64,000 bases of DNA from Abelmoschus esculentus (Eukaryota; Streptophyta; Magnoliopsida; Malvales; Malvaceae). The notes beneath the pieces were generated by a model. The model ran no database searches. It saw only the letters and a list, made by a program, of their open reading frames with translations, and was not told where the DNA came from. The stretch spans positions 15,519,001 to 15,583,000 of the forward strand of contig JAUCBN010000018.1 in NCBI GenBank assembly GCA_035048815.1. Reading direction: 5' to 3'. Positions 12,401-23,282 of this stretch are shown in pieces; the first letter of the stretch is position 1, and each line of letters starts with the position of its first letter. Made by a program: the position numbers and the translations under genes.

Positions 12401-13250
12401 GAAGAGAGGGGTCATTCATCGTGACATACGCTTAAAGAGAGGAACCGTTCACCATGACATGCACTCGAAGAGAAGTGTCATTCATCGCAACATATGCTCA
12501 AAGAGAGAGGTCATCGGTCATAGTATACGCTCAAAGAGAGGCACTATTCATTATGACATGCACTGGAAGAGAGGGGTCTTTTATCGCCATATACGCTCAA
12601 AGAGCGGTGATGTTCACCACGGTATATGCTCAAAGAGGGACCGCTCATTAAGATATGCACTCGAAGAGGGGTCATTCGTTGCGACATACTCTCAAAGAGA
12701 GAGGTCATCCATAACAGTATACGCTCCCGTTCATTATGACACGAACTCAAAGATAGGGGTCATTCATCGTGACATATGCTCAAAGAGGCGTCATCCATCA
12801 TGGCATACGGTCAAAGAGAGGGACTATTCATTATGACATATGCTCGAAGAGAGGGGTTATTCACCGCGACATACGCTCCAAGAGAGGGGTCGTCTATCAC
12901 GATATAAACTCTAAGAAAGGGTCCGTTCAATATGACATGCACTCAAAGATAGGGGTAATTCTATGCGACATACGCTCAAAGAGAGGGATCGTCCATCACG
13001 ACATACTCTCAAAGATAAGGACCATTCATTTTGACATACGCTAGAAGAGAGGGGTCATTACCCACGACATACGCTTAAAGAGATGGGTTGTCCATCACGG
13101 TATATACTCTAGGAAAGGGGTCGTACATTATGACATACATTCGAAGAGAGGGGTCATTCATCGCGACATACACTCAAAGAGAGGGATCGTCCATCACATT
13201 ATATGCTCCAAGAGAGGGACCATTCACCAGGAGATGCACTCGAAGAGAAG
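9489..13250 (+). repeat. 33-bp minisatellite array 2 (largest block, ~114 units)
   Basis: Direct 33-bp units of three main types. Type A has actcgaagagaggggtcatt, type B has gctcaaagagaggggtcgtc, type C has gctctaagaaagggaccgtt. They often follow as A-B-C, a 99-bp higher-order unit, with frequent point changes and occasional 1-15-bp indels. Plus-strand frames are open for up to 158 codons (9,511-9,987; 9,984-10,256; 10,673-11,143; 11,627-12,100; 12,393-12,836 and others) purely because the period is divisible by 3. The block starts directly after an LTR-type TATCA end (9,488) and stops directly before an LTR-type TGATAC start (13,251). There are no unique spacers, so it is not a CRISPR array. 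Confidence 0.92.
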
Positions 13251-14848
13251 GTGATACAGTACAACTCCCCAATGGCTGTTGTAGAGAGAAGCTTTGATAA
13301 TCCCAGCCGTGATTGTAAGCAAACCTTGATCCTCGTACGCTTTCCTTGTTGTTTTATGAAGAAAAGATGGTGAAGTGGTGGGAAGGTATCTGATGTTTTG
13401 GTTCGGGAAATAAATGGAAAAGATGATAGTGAAGGCTAGGGAAGTCGATTTCGGTGATGGAAGAAAGGGTTAGGGTAGAATGTATGGAAGGTCGTAAAGA
13501 AATAGAATTCAAAGGTAGCAAAAGTAGAACTTATGCTATGAAGCATAAACCCAACTTATAGTGTGCTTTGAGGGTGGTATTGGACTTAGACCCTTAGGAA
13601 ATAAGTTCCTAGAATCTTAAGTATGGATGGAAAAGATATGAGACGCCACAAACCTATGTAATAGACTTGATAAGTCGATATAATTTTAAAAAGAACAAGT
13701 TTGAGAGTAAACTCACAAAGAAATTTTATTTTGATCAAAGATGTGACTTAAAAATGAATTTAAGTCCTATTTATAGTTTTCTAAGAGGTTTGGACGAAAT
13801 GGCCTTTAACTATTCGGAAAACCATTCATTTGAATGGTCTCTCCCTTCAAAACTATTCGAAAAGATGTAACTTCTTGGTTCAGCCTGCACTATCTTCAGT
13901 AATTTGGCCATATCTCGATCTCCCGAAATTGGATTGATGCCATTCAATATGCGTTGGAAAGATAAGAGATAGGGGAACAACTTTCAAGAAGACACCTAAA
14001 CCCAGTTCTGCTTGTATCCTTCTCGAAAATGGCAAACAAGTGGACCATTATGAATTTGTCCAATGATCCCACTTCCTTTCCCTCCATGATCTTGGCGCCC
14101 AATGTGGATAATGGACAGACATGATGCTTGGTGAAGGGTAGGTGACCTTTGGGTGTTGAGCTGGGAGTGATAGCTAGAGTTGAGGTGATCTAATCGAGCT
14201 GGGAGTGAGCTAGATTGAACTGAGCTATCTAGCTGAAAGACTTAGCTAAAGTTTGAAGCTGAAAGAAGCTAATCCGAGCTGCCTTTAGCAAAGTGAGGTG
14301 GTCCATTAGCTTCCTGATACTCTCTTCTAGTGTGAGGAGTGTTTCGAAGCTAATCCGAATCTCCTAAGGCCTCGTTTTAAATTATGCTTCATTTGAGCTC
14401 GTATGGGGCTTGTGAGCTGACATGGAGCTATCCTTTAGTCCTTTAAGTACTGTCGGAGTTTCCCATGTATTTCCAAGCTATTCTGAAGTTGGCTCCTTGT
14501 GTTTCTAGCATTGTCTTCCGTTTAGCTTCTTCTGAGCTGACTGAGCTGACACCGAGCTACTATTTACTCCTTGAGCTATAGGTAAGTCCTATGAAGAAAA
14601 CATAATAATGAAAATAATTAGAATACTTAAAATACTTAACATGAGTTTAGAACTAAGCTAAAACTTTAATCAATGTGGTTATATAACTATTCATTTTTAT
14701 GGCATAAGTAATGTAACTCTTAAGTAGCTTAATATAAAGTATATAAAAGTAATAAATACTAAGATCAATAAGATAACTCCCCTTTGATCTCATGCGTGAA
14801 ATAAACCATGAAAGCATGAGATAAATGAGAAGAAACGTGCACGCATCA
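13251..14848 (-). mobile_element. Solo-LTR-like copy, full length, minus strand
   Basis: Bounded on the plus strand by TGATACAG at 13,251 and GCATCA at 14,848, the inverted termini of this LTR family. Minus-strand order: 5' tip, AT-rich segment, agctca-rich U3 (14,150-14,580), the ggaaagataagagatagggg-type block, TATA box at 13,767-13,775, R/U5, end. No gag, pol, primer site or second LTR of the same strand adjoins it, so it looks like a solo LTR. The five bases before it (gaagg) and after it (gaggg) agree at four of five positions, compatible with an aged target duplication. Confidence 0.7.
13767..13775 (-). promoter_or_regulatory. TATA box of solo LTR
   Basis: Minus-strand TATAAATAG about 520 bp from the LTR end at 13,251, matching the spacing in the 638-1,207 fragment. 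Confidence 0.45.
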
Positions 14849-15606
14849 GAGGGTTTCATTGTCTTCATAAAATTTATCCCCCTATCTCTTATCTTTCCAA
14901 TGCATGTTGAATCGCATCAATCCGATATTGGGAGCTCGAGATATGGCCCAATTACTAAGGACTGTGCAGGCTAGATCGAAAAGTTACAGCTCTTCTAATA
15001 GATTTGGAGCGAGACACCATTCAAATGAATGGTTATCCGAATAGTTAAAAGCCATTTTGGCCAAACCCCTTAGAAAACTATAAATAGGACTTGAATTTTA
15101 TTTTGTAATCATAAAATTCAGAATATATTTTATCCTTTGTGAGAATTTTCGCTCGTTTAGTTCTCCTTAGACCTTCATCGACTTATCAAGTACATGTGCC
15201 GTCAACCCCTCTTCTATCGATCTTGATACTTCTGGTTCTTTTAGTTTAATATACCATAGGGTTCAAGATTAGGTTTTTAATAACCTAGTTTCTTCCTTGA
15301 GTATTTTAAGATACTATTTCTATTTCACCATCCATTACATATCCTCTCATTCCTTTCATCAATCTCAATCCTTTGTCATCACCACAAAACGTCCTAAACA
15401 TCCATTCACCCTTATCAACATTACACATCCTTTCCGCTTCCAAATCAGTCCCTAAACTATTTCTTTCATTCATCTCACCTATTCCTTTCATCCCTTATCC
15501 TTAATTCTTCATTTTGTATCCATTTCTTGCGAGAGACTTGCTTCTTTCCAAGGTCCTATAATCAAAGTTTGTCGTTCAACATCCTTAACAATATCGGCAC
15601 ATATCA
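14849..15606 (+). mobile_element. LTR fragment (3' part), plus strand
   Basis: Begins mid-LTR with a cttcataaaatttatcc segment homologous to the LTRs at 3,120 and 7,360, then carries ccaatgcatgttgaatcgca, a TATAAATAG box at 15,079-15,087, a pyrimidine-rich R/U5, and ends cacatatca at 15,606. The U3 part is missing. It lies inverted beside the solo LTR. Minisatellite array 3 starts at the next base. The open frames here (for example 15,306-15,491 minus) are LTR sequence. Confidence 0.7.
15079..15087 (+). promoter_or_regulatory. TATA box of plus-strand LTR fragment
   Basis: TATAAATAG about 520 bp before the LTR end at 15,606, the same spacing as in the minus-strand copies. Confidence 0.45.
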
Positions 15607-17171
15607 GAAAGGGACCGTTCACTTTGATATACAAACAAAGAGAGTGGTCATTCATCGTGACACACGCTCAAAGAGAGGGATCGTCCATCACGGTATACGC
15701 TCTAAAGAGAGGGATCGTTCATTATGACATGCACTCGAAGAGAGCGGTCATTCATTGCGACATACGCTCAATGAGAGGAGTTGTCCATGACGGTATACGC
15801 TCAAAGAGAGGGGTCATCCATCACGGTATACGCTCTAAAGAAAGGGATCGTTCATTATGACATGGACTCAAAGAGAGGGGTAATTCATTGCGACATACGC
15901 TTAATGAGAGGAGTTGTCCAGGACGGTATACGCTCAAAGAGAGGGATCGTTCATAATGATATGCTATCAAAGAGAGGGGTCTTTCATCGTGACATGCAAT
16001 CAAAGAGAGGGGTCATTCATCACGGTCCACGCTCAAAGAGAGGGACCGTTCACCATGACATGCACTCGAAGAGAAGTGTCATTCATCGCAATATACGCTC
16101 ACTGAGAGGGGTCGTCCATCATGGTATACGATGAAAGAGAGGGATAGTTCACCATGACATGCACTCGAAGAGAGGGGTCATTCATCACGACATACGCTCA
16201 AAGAGAGGGGTCATCCATCACGGTATACGCTCAAAGAGAGGGACCGTTCACCAAGACATGCACACGAAGAGAGGGGTCATTCATCGCGATATACGCTCAA
16301 AGAAAGGGGTCATCCATCATGGTATATGCTCAAAGAGAGGGATCGTTCATTTTGACATATGCTCGAATAGAGGGGTCATTCACTGCGACATACGCTCAAA
16401 GAGCGGGGTCGTCCATGACGATATACGCTCTAAGAAAGGGACTGTTCATTATGACAAGCACCCGAAGAGAGGGGTCAATCATTGCGATGTACGCTCAAAG
16501 AGAGTGGTCGTCCATGACGGTATACGCTCAAAGTGATGGACCGTTCATTATGACATGCACTTGATGAGAGGGGTCACTCATCGTGATATATGCTCAAAGA
16601 GAGGGGTCGTCCATCACGGTATACTCTCAAAGAGAGGGACCATATACCATGATATGCACTCAAAGAGAGGGTTCATTCATTGCAACAAACGCTCAAAGAA
16701 AGGGGTCATCGACCACGGTATACGCTCTAAGAGAGGGACCGTTCATTATGGCATGTACTCGAAGAGGTGTTATTCATCGCGCCATACGCTTAAAGAGAGG
16801 GGTTGTCCATCACGGTATTTGCTCAAAGAGAAGGACCTTTCATTATGACACGCAATCGATGAGATGGGTCATTCATCATGACATGCGCTCAAAGAGAGGG
16901 ATCGTCCATCACGTTATACGCTAGAGGAACCATTCATTATGACATACGCTGAAAGAGATGGATCATAAACCACGACATACACTGAAAGAGAAGGGTCAAC
17001 CATTACGGTACATGCTCTAAGAAAGGGACCATTCATTATGGCATGTACTCGAAGAGGGGTCATTCTTCGCGACATACGCTCAAAGAGAGGGTTCGTCCAT
17101 GACGGTATCCGCTCAAAGAGAGGGACAGTTCATTATGACATGCACTTGAATAGAGGGATCATTCAACGATG
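15607..17171 (+). repeat. 33-bp minisatellite array 3
   Basis: About 47 units of the same A/B/C types and same strand as array 2. The first bases after the LTR end (gaaagggaccgttcac) are the same phase of the type C unit as the first bases of array 2 (gaaagggatcattaatt). The right end is cut inside a unit by the chromovirus LTR at 17,172. Open frames of 60-136 codons are period artefacts. Confidence 0.9.
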
Positions 17172-19991
17172 ACCGAACCCTGGTTCGATACAGATGCTCA
17201 AATAGGCACAGGGGTATCGATACTGCCACAGGGTGTTTCGATACCCCCTGTATTCTGGACTGAGTGAGACGTATAAGCTCAACTAAACCAATCCAAACAT
17301 AAACATTTATAACCCAATGCTATATGCAACATTCTTAGGCATCACCATCAATATAACCACACCTCAAAACACCAGAAAATATCACAAGGAGTCCAATAGG
17401 CATGCTTCCTAAGAATGAATAGCAACATAGCAAACATACTAGTTCATGCTTCAACAATTCAAACAAAACAAAAGTTCAACAATTAATACCTAAACAATAA
17501 TGGTCTTATTACATCATGAAACAAAACCTAAATGCTCACTCCTCTCATAGTTTGTGTTACACATTGCCTAGCTCAATTTATTTGCCAAAAACATACCAAA
17601 TTTAAAGTGAACTTCCCCTTGGTTTCCTTGCCTCGAACGATGCCCAAAGTGTCTTTATTTTTCTGCAAGGATGAAAAGAGAGCTTAAGCAAACATGCTTA
17701 GTGAGGAAGCTCTACACTAATCATCAATGCATCTATTTTAAACCATGAAGAAAATATAATTTGAAACACATTATTAAATCATGCATGTTAACATCTCATG
17801 CCCATAATCTTGAAATCATATGAATCCTTGAATTCACATAACCTTTACAAAACAATTTATAAATGATGTACAATCTTAATCTCAAATTCATGTATGTATA
17901 TTGGCATTCTAGTGACCACTTAATATGAACCTTAAGTTCACTGAATACACGGATCCTTTTTCTCAACATGCATCGCTCGGACACTTAGTCACCCTTGTAT
18001 ACATGTTATCCCCCACTACGCACGGTTGGACACAAAGTCACCCTTGTTTACGTATGGGTCAACTATATGCACGGTCGGACACAAAGTCACCCTTATCTAC
18101 ATATAGGCAAGCTCTACACGCACGGTCGGACACAAAGTCACCCTTGTTTACGTGTAGGCGGCACTACCACGCACGGTTGGACACAAAGTCACCCTTGTTT
18201 ACGTGTAGGCAATATCAATATTCTCTTTATTTTATAGTGCACTCAATCCTAATGACATGTCATTCGTATTCGAATCTAAAGTTAGTGTCACTAAGCCAAT
18301 ATCATAATCAAATGTACATGATAACTTGCTGCTCATAATGCATGCATAAAATGTTCAACAAATGAACCAAAGTCATGCCCAAAGGCACCATCATGTATAA
18401 GGCAATTAACCACATTGTATTCCAAATCATTTCTCATAATTTTCCATAATCATATATGCTAAATAAGCTATGCATTTAAGCAAGTAATTCTCATGTATGC
18501 ATCATTTCAAACCATGCTCATGCATTTGCATAAATCTCATTGCATTACCAACATAATGCCTTTATAAAATATAGCCGAAACTCATATCGGTTTAACAAAA
18601 CAAATACTTTACTTACTCTTGAACTATGGAAGGTTTTCACACACTTCCATATCCCCCAAAACAGAACGTACCAAATGCGATTTGCTTTAAAATCCGTAAC
18701 CACTCACCAACAAGCGAAACGAGCTTTCGCCGCTATCCGATGATCGCACCAACACACCAGCAATCAAGCTTCTTCTTGTACCTCTTCTACAACATTAAAA
18801 ACAGAGCATTCTCACATCATAACATGCTCAAACCAACATCCATATCCGATTACCATAAAACTACCAAAAACTTAGCCGAAAAGACTGAAAACTAAACCGA
18901 AACGTATCCGAACAACATCAGCCCAAAAACCTAATGAATCTAACATCTAATCCACCTCAATTATGATCCAAAAACACATCCAAACCATCCTTATACCTCC
19001 AGCAACATTTAAGCATCTAAAACAGCCCATAAAACAACCGAAAAACATCCTAAAACTACACCAATTGCATTATTCAGGGATTAGATTAATGTGATATCAA
19101 ATCAAAACTCAATTAATCATTAAATCAACATAAAAACATGATTGAATTCATCTAATTTCCATCATTAAGTGAGATCCAAAAAGATTTCACAAAAACATCA
19201 CAAAATTACTAGATCTAACATTAAAAACATAGAATCAAGTTTTTATTCAAAGATTAGCAAGCTAATACTTGGGAATTTCAATAAAGAACCTTAGAAAAGA
19301 TTAAAAATCCAGAAAATTACCTTCAAGATCTATTCACCAAAAATATGTGATTTTCCCCTTCTTGATTCCTTGTAATTTGATTTAGATTTGATAAAATTAA
19401 TGCATAAGTTTTGTAAAGGATGGAAAGATGATGCAAGTGATGTAATCTTTGTGGAAAAATATGCAAAAATCAGCAAGGAATTGAAGAGAAAAGATGAAGA
19501 GAAAGTAGAGAGAAAATGAGAGAAAAAGATGAGAGAAAATTAAGAGAAAAAGTGGTTTTTGAGAAAAATGATTAAAAATCCAATTAAAATAATTAAAAAT
19601 ACCTTTCTGGTGAATAAATCATCATTAAAAATTAGAAATAGGTTTATGGCCCTCTAAGGATTCTAAGTTTAGCTTGCTTTTCAATTTAGTCACTAAAACA
19701 TGTAAATTGCTGAAAATTACAAAATAGTCCCCCAATTTTTCCAAAAATTACAAATTGGTTATTTATGCATAATTAAGCATAATTAAAAATCATTATAAAA
19801 TCCAAATTATTTTCTTTTAATTTTGAAACATATTTTTAATATTTCAAACCACTTTCCAAATTATTATTTTTCTTAATTAAAAATATCCTTATTTTTTTTC
19901 CCGGAATTAATGAACCGGAGAACCCGATTCGACCCGAATCGGATCCTCCTAACTAAGCCTAAACTAATAACCTCAAAAACGGGATGTTACA
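17172..19991 (-). mobile_element. 3' LTR of chromovirus, truncated at its outer end
   Basis: Near-identical over long stretches to 25,440-28,129. It ends on the plus strand in TGTTACA at 19,991, next to the polypurine tract. About 708 bp that the other LTR has at 24,732-25,439 are missing here; the sequence passes straight into minisatellite array 3. It contains 129 bp (17,647-17,775) absent from the right-hand LTR. Five ~50-bp tandem repeats lie at 17,971-18,222. The 137- and 80-codon open frames over those repeats are not genes. Because the outer end is lost, no target duplication can be read. Confidence 0.9.
17971..18222 (+). repeat. Five ~50-bp tandem repeats in the 3' LTR
   Basis: Copies start at 17,971, 18,021, 18,070, 18,121 and 18,172, each with the core cggacacaaagtcaccc or a close variant. 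The same five-copy set is at 26,110-26,361 in the other LTR, so the repeats predate the insertion. Tandem repeats in LTRs often carry enhancer elements; that role is inference. Confidence 0.85.
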
Positions 19992-20857
19992 ACTCTCCCC
20001 CTCTTAAGAAAATTTTGTCCTCGAAATTTACCTGAAGCAAACAAGTGAGGAAACTGCTCATCCATGCTTTTCCTTGTCTCCCAAGTTGCTTCTTCCACAC
20101 CTCGGTGTTTCCAAAGCACTTTAACCAAATCTATGGTCTTCCCTCTAAGAACCTTTGTATCCACATCCAAAATCCTCACCGGTTCTTCCTCATAACTCAT
20201 ATCCTCTCTTAACTCGATCTCCTCAACCGGTACAACATGAGAAGGATCCGATCTATATCTACGAAGCATTGACACATGAAAAACATCATGCATCTTACTC
20301 AACTCCTCCGACAACCTTAACCTATAAGTAACAGGACCAACACGCTCCAACACCTCATATGGTCCAATAAAACGTGGACTCAACTTACCCTTACGTCCAA
20401 ACCTCATCACCTTCTTCCATGGCGAAACCTTAAGAAACACTTTGTCCCCAACATCATACTCTATCTCCCTACGCTTCAAATCGGCATAGGATTTCTGCCT
20501 ATCCGAAGTTTCCTTAAGTTTAGTACATATCAACTTAACTTTCTCATCCGTATCCTTCAACACTTGAGGCAAAGAAACATACTTCTGTCCAACTTCCTTC
20601 CAACACAAAGGTGTACGACACTTACGCCCATACAACGCCTCAAACGGTGCCATCTGTATACTCGTCTGAAAACTATTATTATAAGCAAACTCTACCAACG
20701 GCAAATGCTTCTCCCAAGAACCTTGAAACTCGATAACACAACACCTCAACATATCCTCCAAAGTCTGAATAACACGCTCAGACTGTCCATCCGTCTATGG
20801 ATGATAAGTCGTACTAAAACTAAGCCTCGTACCCAAAGCTGTCTGCAAACTCCTCTA
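19973..20857 (-). pseudogene. pol: Chromovirus integrase C-terminal half with chromodomain
   Basis: Continues the integrase after a nonsense codon at 20,855-20,857. A further TAG at 20,795-20,797 lies where Gln is expected before TDGQSERVIQTLEDML. Downstream, 20,794-19,973 is open for more than 260 codons. It contains the end of the integrase core (VEFAYNNSFQTSIQMAPFEA, YGRKCRTP), the C-terminal DNA-binding fold (KLSPRFIGPYEVLERVGPV, YRLRLSE, HDVFHVSMLRRY) and a chromodomain-like tail (LVKVLWKHRGVEEATWE, then FPHLF). Chromodomains of chromovirus integrases direct insertion to heterochromatin. The tail resembles the Tekay/Del clade. The stop codon at 19,973 lies 19 bp inside the LTR, as is common in these elements. 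Confidence 0.85.
19992..20006 (-). other. Polypurine tract of chromovirus
   Basis: On the minus strand the purine run aagagggggagagt directly precedes TGTAACATCCC, the start of the 3' LTR. This is the expected plus-strand primer position and fixes the element's orientation as minus. Confidence 0.8.
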
Positions 20858-21487
20858 AAAATTAGATGTAAACCGCGGATCTCTATCCGATATGATCGAT
20901 TTAGGCACACCATGCAATCTCACCACCTCAGAAACATACAAACCCGCCAACTTATCCATGGAGTACGTCGTATGCACGGCAAGAAAATGTGCACACTTCG
21001 TAAACCTATCAACAATCACCCATATGGAATCCTTTTTGGACGATGTTAAAGGTAACCCCGTCACAAAATCCATGGTGATTCTCTCCCATTTCCATTCCGG
21101 AACTTGAACCGGTTGCAACAAACCTGCAGGGAACTGATGTTCAGCTTTCACCCGCTGACACACCATACACCGAGAAACAAACTCCGTCACATCTCTCTTT
21201 AAACCAACCCAAAAGTACACACTTTTGAGATCTCTATACATCTTCACACTACCCGGATGCATAGCAAACGGACTAGTATGAGCCTCCACCAAGATAGATT
21301 GCCTCAACTCCTGATCATCCGGCACCACAATCCGACCTCTAAAACACAACACCTCATCATCATCAAAATGATAATCGGTCGGCCTACCCTCAGAAATATC
21401 CTCCATAAAAGGTACCAAAGTCTCGTCCTCCAACTGCTTCACCTTGATCATCTCAACCAAAACAGGTTTTACTTGCAACTCCACCAC
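20855..21487 (-). pseudogene. pol: Chromovirus integrase N-terminal half (HHCC and DDE core)
   Basis: About 210 codons. The zinc-binding HHCC module runs from AHTSPFAMHPG to CMVCQ, followed by the catalytic core with the first Asp in ITMDFVTGLP and the second in IISDRDPRFTS. The third catalytic residue would lie in the following block. A TAG at 20,855 replaces the Trp expected after the RFTS motif. Upstream, a TGA near 21,489 and the deletion at about 21,530 separate it from RNase H. Integrase inserts the cDNA; this copy cannot make a whole enzyme. Confidence 0.85.
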
Positions 21488-21529
21488 TCAACCACCTTTC
21501 TTTGAAATACTCAACTTAGCAAACATCAC

Positions 21530-22956
21530 TCTCAACTCTTATGATCCGTATATATAGTACACTTCTCTCCATACAAATAATGTCTCTAAATCTTCAAAGC
21601 AAAAACCACCGCCGCCAACTCCAAATCATGCGTCGGATAGTTCTTTTCATGTACCCTCAACTGTCTAGAAGCATAAGCTACAACCTTCCCTTCTTGCATC
21701 AAAACACACCCAAGACCAACATATGATGCATCACTATAAACCACAAAATCCTTACCGGATTCGGGTTGAACCAACACCGGTGCACTAGTCGACACTTCTT
21801 TCAACTTCTCAAAACTCTTTTGTTGACTTTCTTTCCACTCAAAAGGAACTTTCTTTTGCAACAACTTAGTCATAGAAGCAGCAATGCTCGAAAAACCCTC
21901 AACAAACCTACGATAATACCCAGCCAAACCTAGGAAACTCCAAACCTCCAACACCGATCTCGGTTGCTTCCAACCCATAACCGCCTCTATCTTCTTTGGA
22001 TCAACACTAATACCCTTTTCCGACACCATATGACCAAGAAACACCACCTCTTTTAACCAAAACTCACACTTACTTAGCTTAGCATACAACTGGTTCTCCT
22101 TCAATGCTTGCAACACCAAACGCAAATGCCGATCTTGATCTTCCTCGGTACGTGAATACACGAGGATATCATCTATGAGCACCACCACAAACTGATCCAA
22201 GTACTCATGAAACACCCGGTTCATCATATCCATAAAAGCAGCAGGGGCATTCGTCAAACCAAACGGCATCACCAAAATCTCATAATGACCATACCTTGTC
22301 CGAAAAGCCGTTTTCAACACATCATCCTCTTTCACTTTCAATTGATAATACCCCGATCTCAAGTCAATCTTGGAGAACACACTTGCTCCTCGAAACTGAT
22401 CAAACAAATCATCAATCCTCGGCAAAGGATACTTATTCTTCATGGTCAACTTATTCAATTGCCGATAATCAATGCACATCCTCATTGTGCCATCTTTCTT
22501 CTTCACAAACAACACCGGTGCACCCCAAGGTGACACACTCGGTCGTATAAAACCACGGTCAAGCAACTCTTGCAACTGCATCTTTAACTCCTTTAACTCC
22601 TTAGGTGCCATGCGATAAGGAGCAATGGACACCGGATCAGTACCAGCATAAAGCTCGATACTAAACTCCACATCACGATCGGGAGGTAATCCTGGTAACT
22701 CCTTAGGAAAAACTTCCGGAAAGTCACATACCGTTCGAATATCCTGCACTCGAACCTCTCCTATCCCTGGATTCATCACATAAGCTAGATATGCTACACC
22801 ACTATGTTGCATCAACTTTTCCGCTTGTAAAGCCGAAACCACATTAGACAGGAATCTCGTATAGTCACTCTTAACCACAACCTCACTATCATCCAACAAC
22901 CTTAAGGTAACCCGTTTCTTTTCAAAATCCACCACAGCTCTATGCTGCGTCAACTA
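21530..22956 (-). pseudogene. pol: Chromovirus reverse transcriptase and RNase H, C-terminus deleted
   Basis: The frame 22,953-21,586 is open for 455 codons between TAG at 22,954-22,956 (Trp expected in the family) and TAG at 21,586. RT landmarks in order: [81 protein letters not shown], and the catalytic [11 protein letters not shown] (the plant gypsy IDD box). RNase H starts at DFVVYSDAS and continues [14 protein letters not shown]. After the block around GEKCTIYTDHKS the normal end (the DALSRK region) is missing: the sequence jumps into the linker before integrase, an internal loss of roughly 50 codons by comparison with the family. The enzyme is dead by truncation and nonsense codons. Confidence 0.88.
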
Positions 22957-23282
22957 GTCAACTCCCAAGATAAGGTCAAAACCATGAAACGGCAACTCCA
23001 TCAAGTCAACCTCAAAGACATGCCCTTGCACCTCCAACGGACATCTCCTATACAACCTTTTTACGGTCACCGTCTCACCAAAGAACTAGTAACCACAACT
23101 CCCACATCTAAAACATCAACAGGGATATCCAACATATATGCATGCTCACTCAAAACATAAGAATGCGTAGATCCCGAATCTATCAAAGAAAATAACGGTA
23201 CATTTTGTAAAGAAAAAGTACCTGCAACCACATCTGTAGCATTACGGGTCCCGCGCTGAGCATACACTCTACGGCCATCTCC
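22957..23282 (-). pseudogene. pro: Chromovirus aspartic protease, frameshifted
   Basis: The retropepsin-like active site is LIDSGSTHSYV near 23,165-23,195, preceded by FSLQNVPLF and followed by AYMLDIPVDVLD. After TSSLV near 23,080 the frame shifts; the family sequence continues in another frame (CPLEVQGHVFEVDLMELP, then FDLILGVD) up to the TAG at 22,954-22,956 that separates it from RT. A TAG at 23,283-23,285 lies just upstream, so gag and protease are also split. Protease would cut the gag-pol polyprotein. Confidence 0.8.

Noticed and set aside
9489..13250. CRISPR-like array (33-bp repeats)
   Set aside because: Units are directly contiguous, degenerate and without unique spacers; the context is a plant genome with retroelements.
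17925..18338. 137-codon frame in both chromovirus LTRs
   Set aside because: It lies over the ~50-bp LTR tandem repeats, starts and ends in LTR sequence, and is matched by an overlapping second frame; no domain.
20564..21049. Plus-strand frames opposite chromovirus pol and gag
   Set aside because: Antisense of integrase, RT and gag coding sequence.
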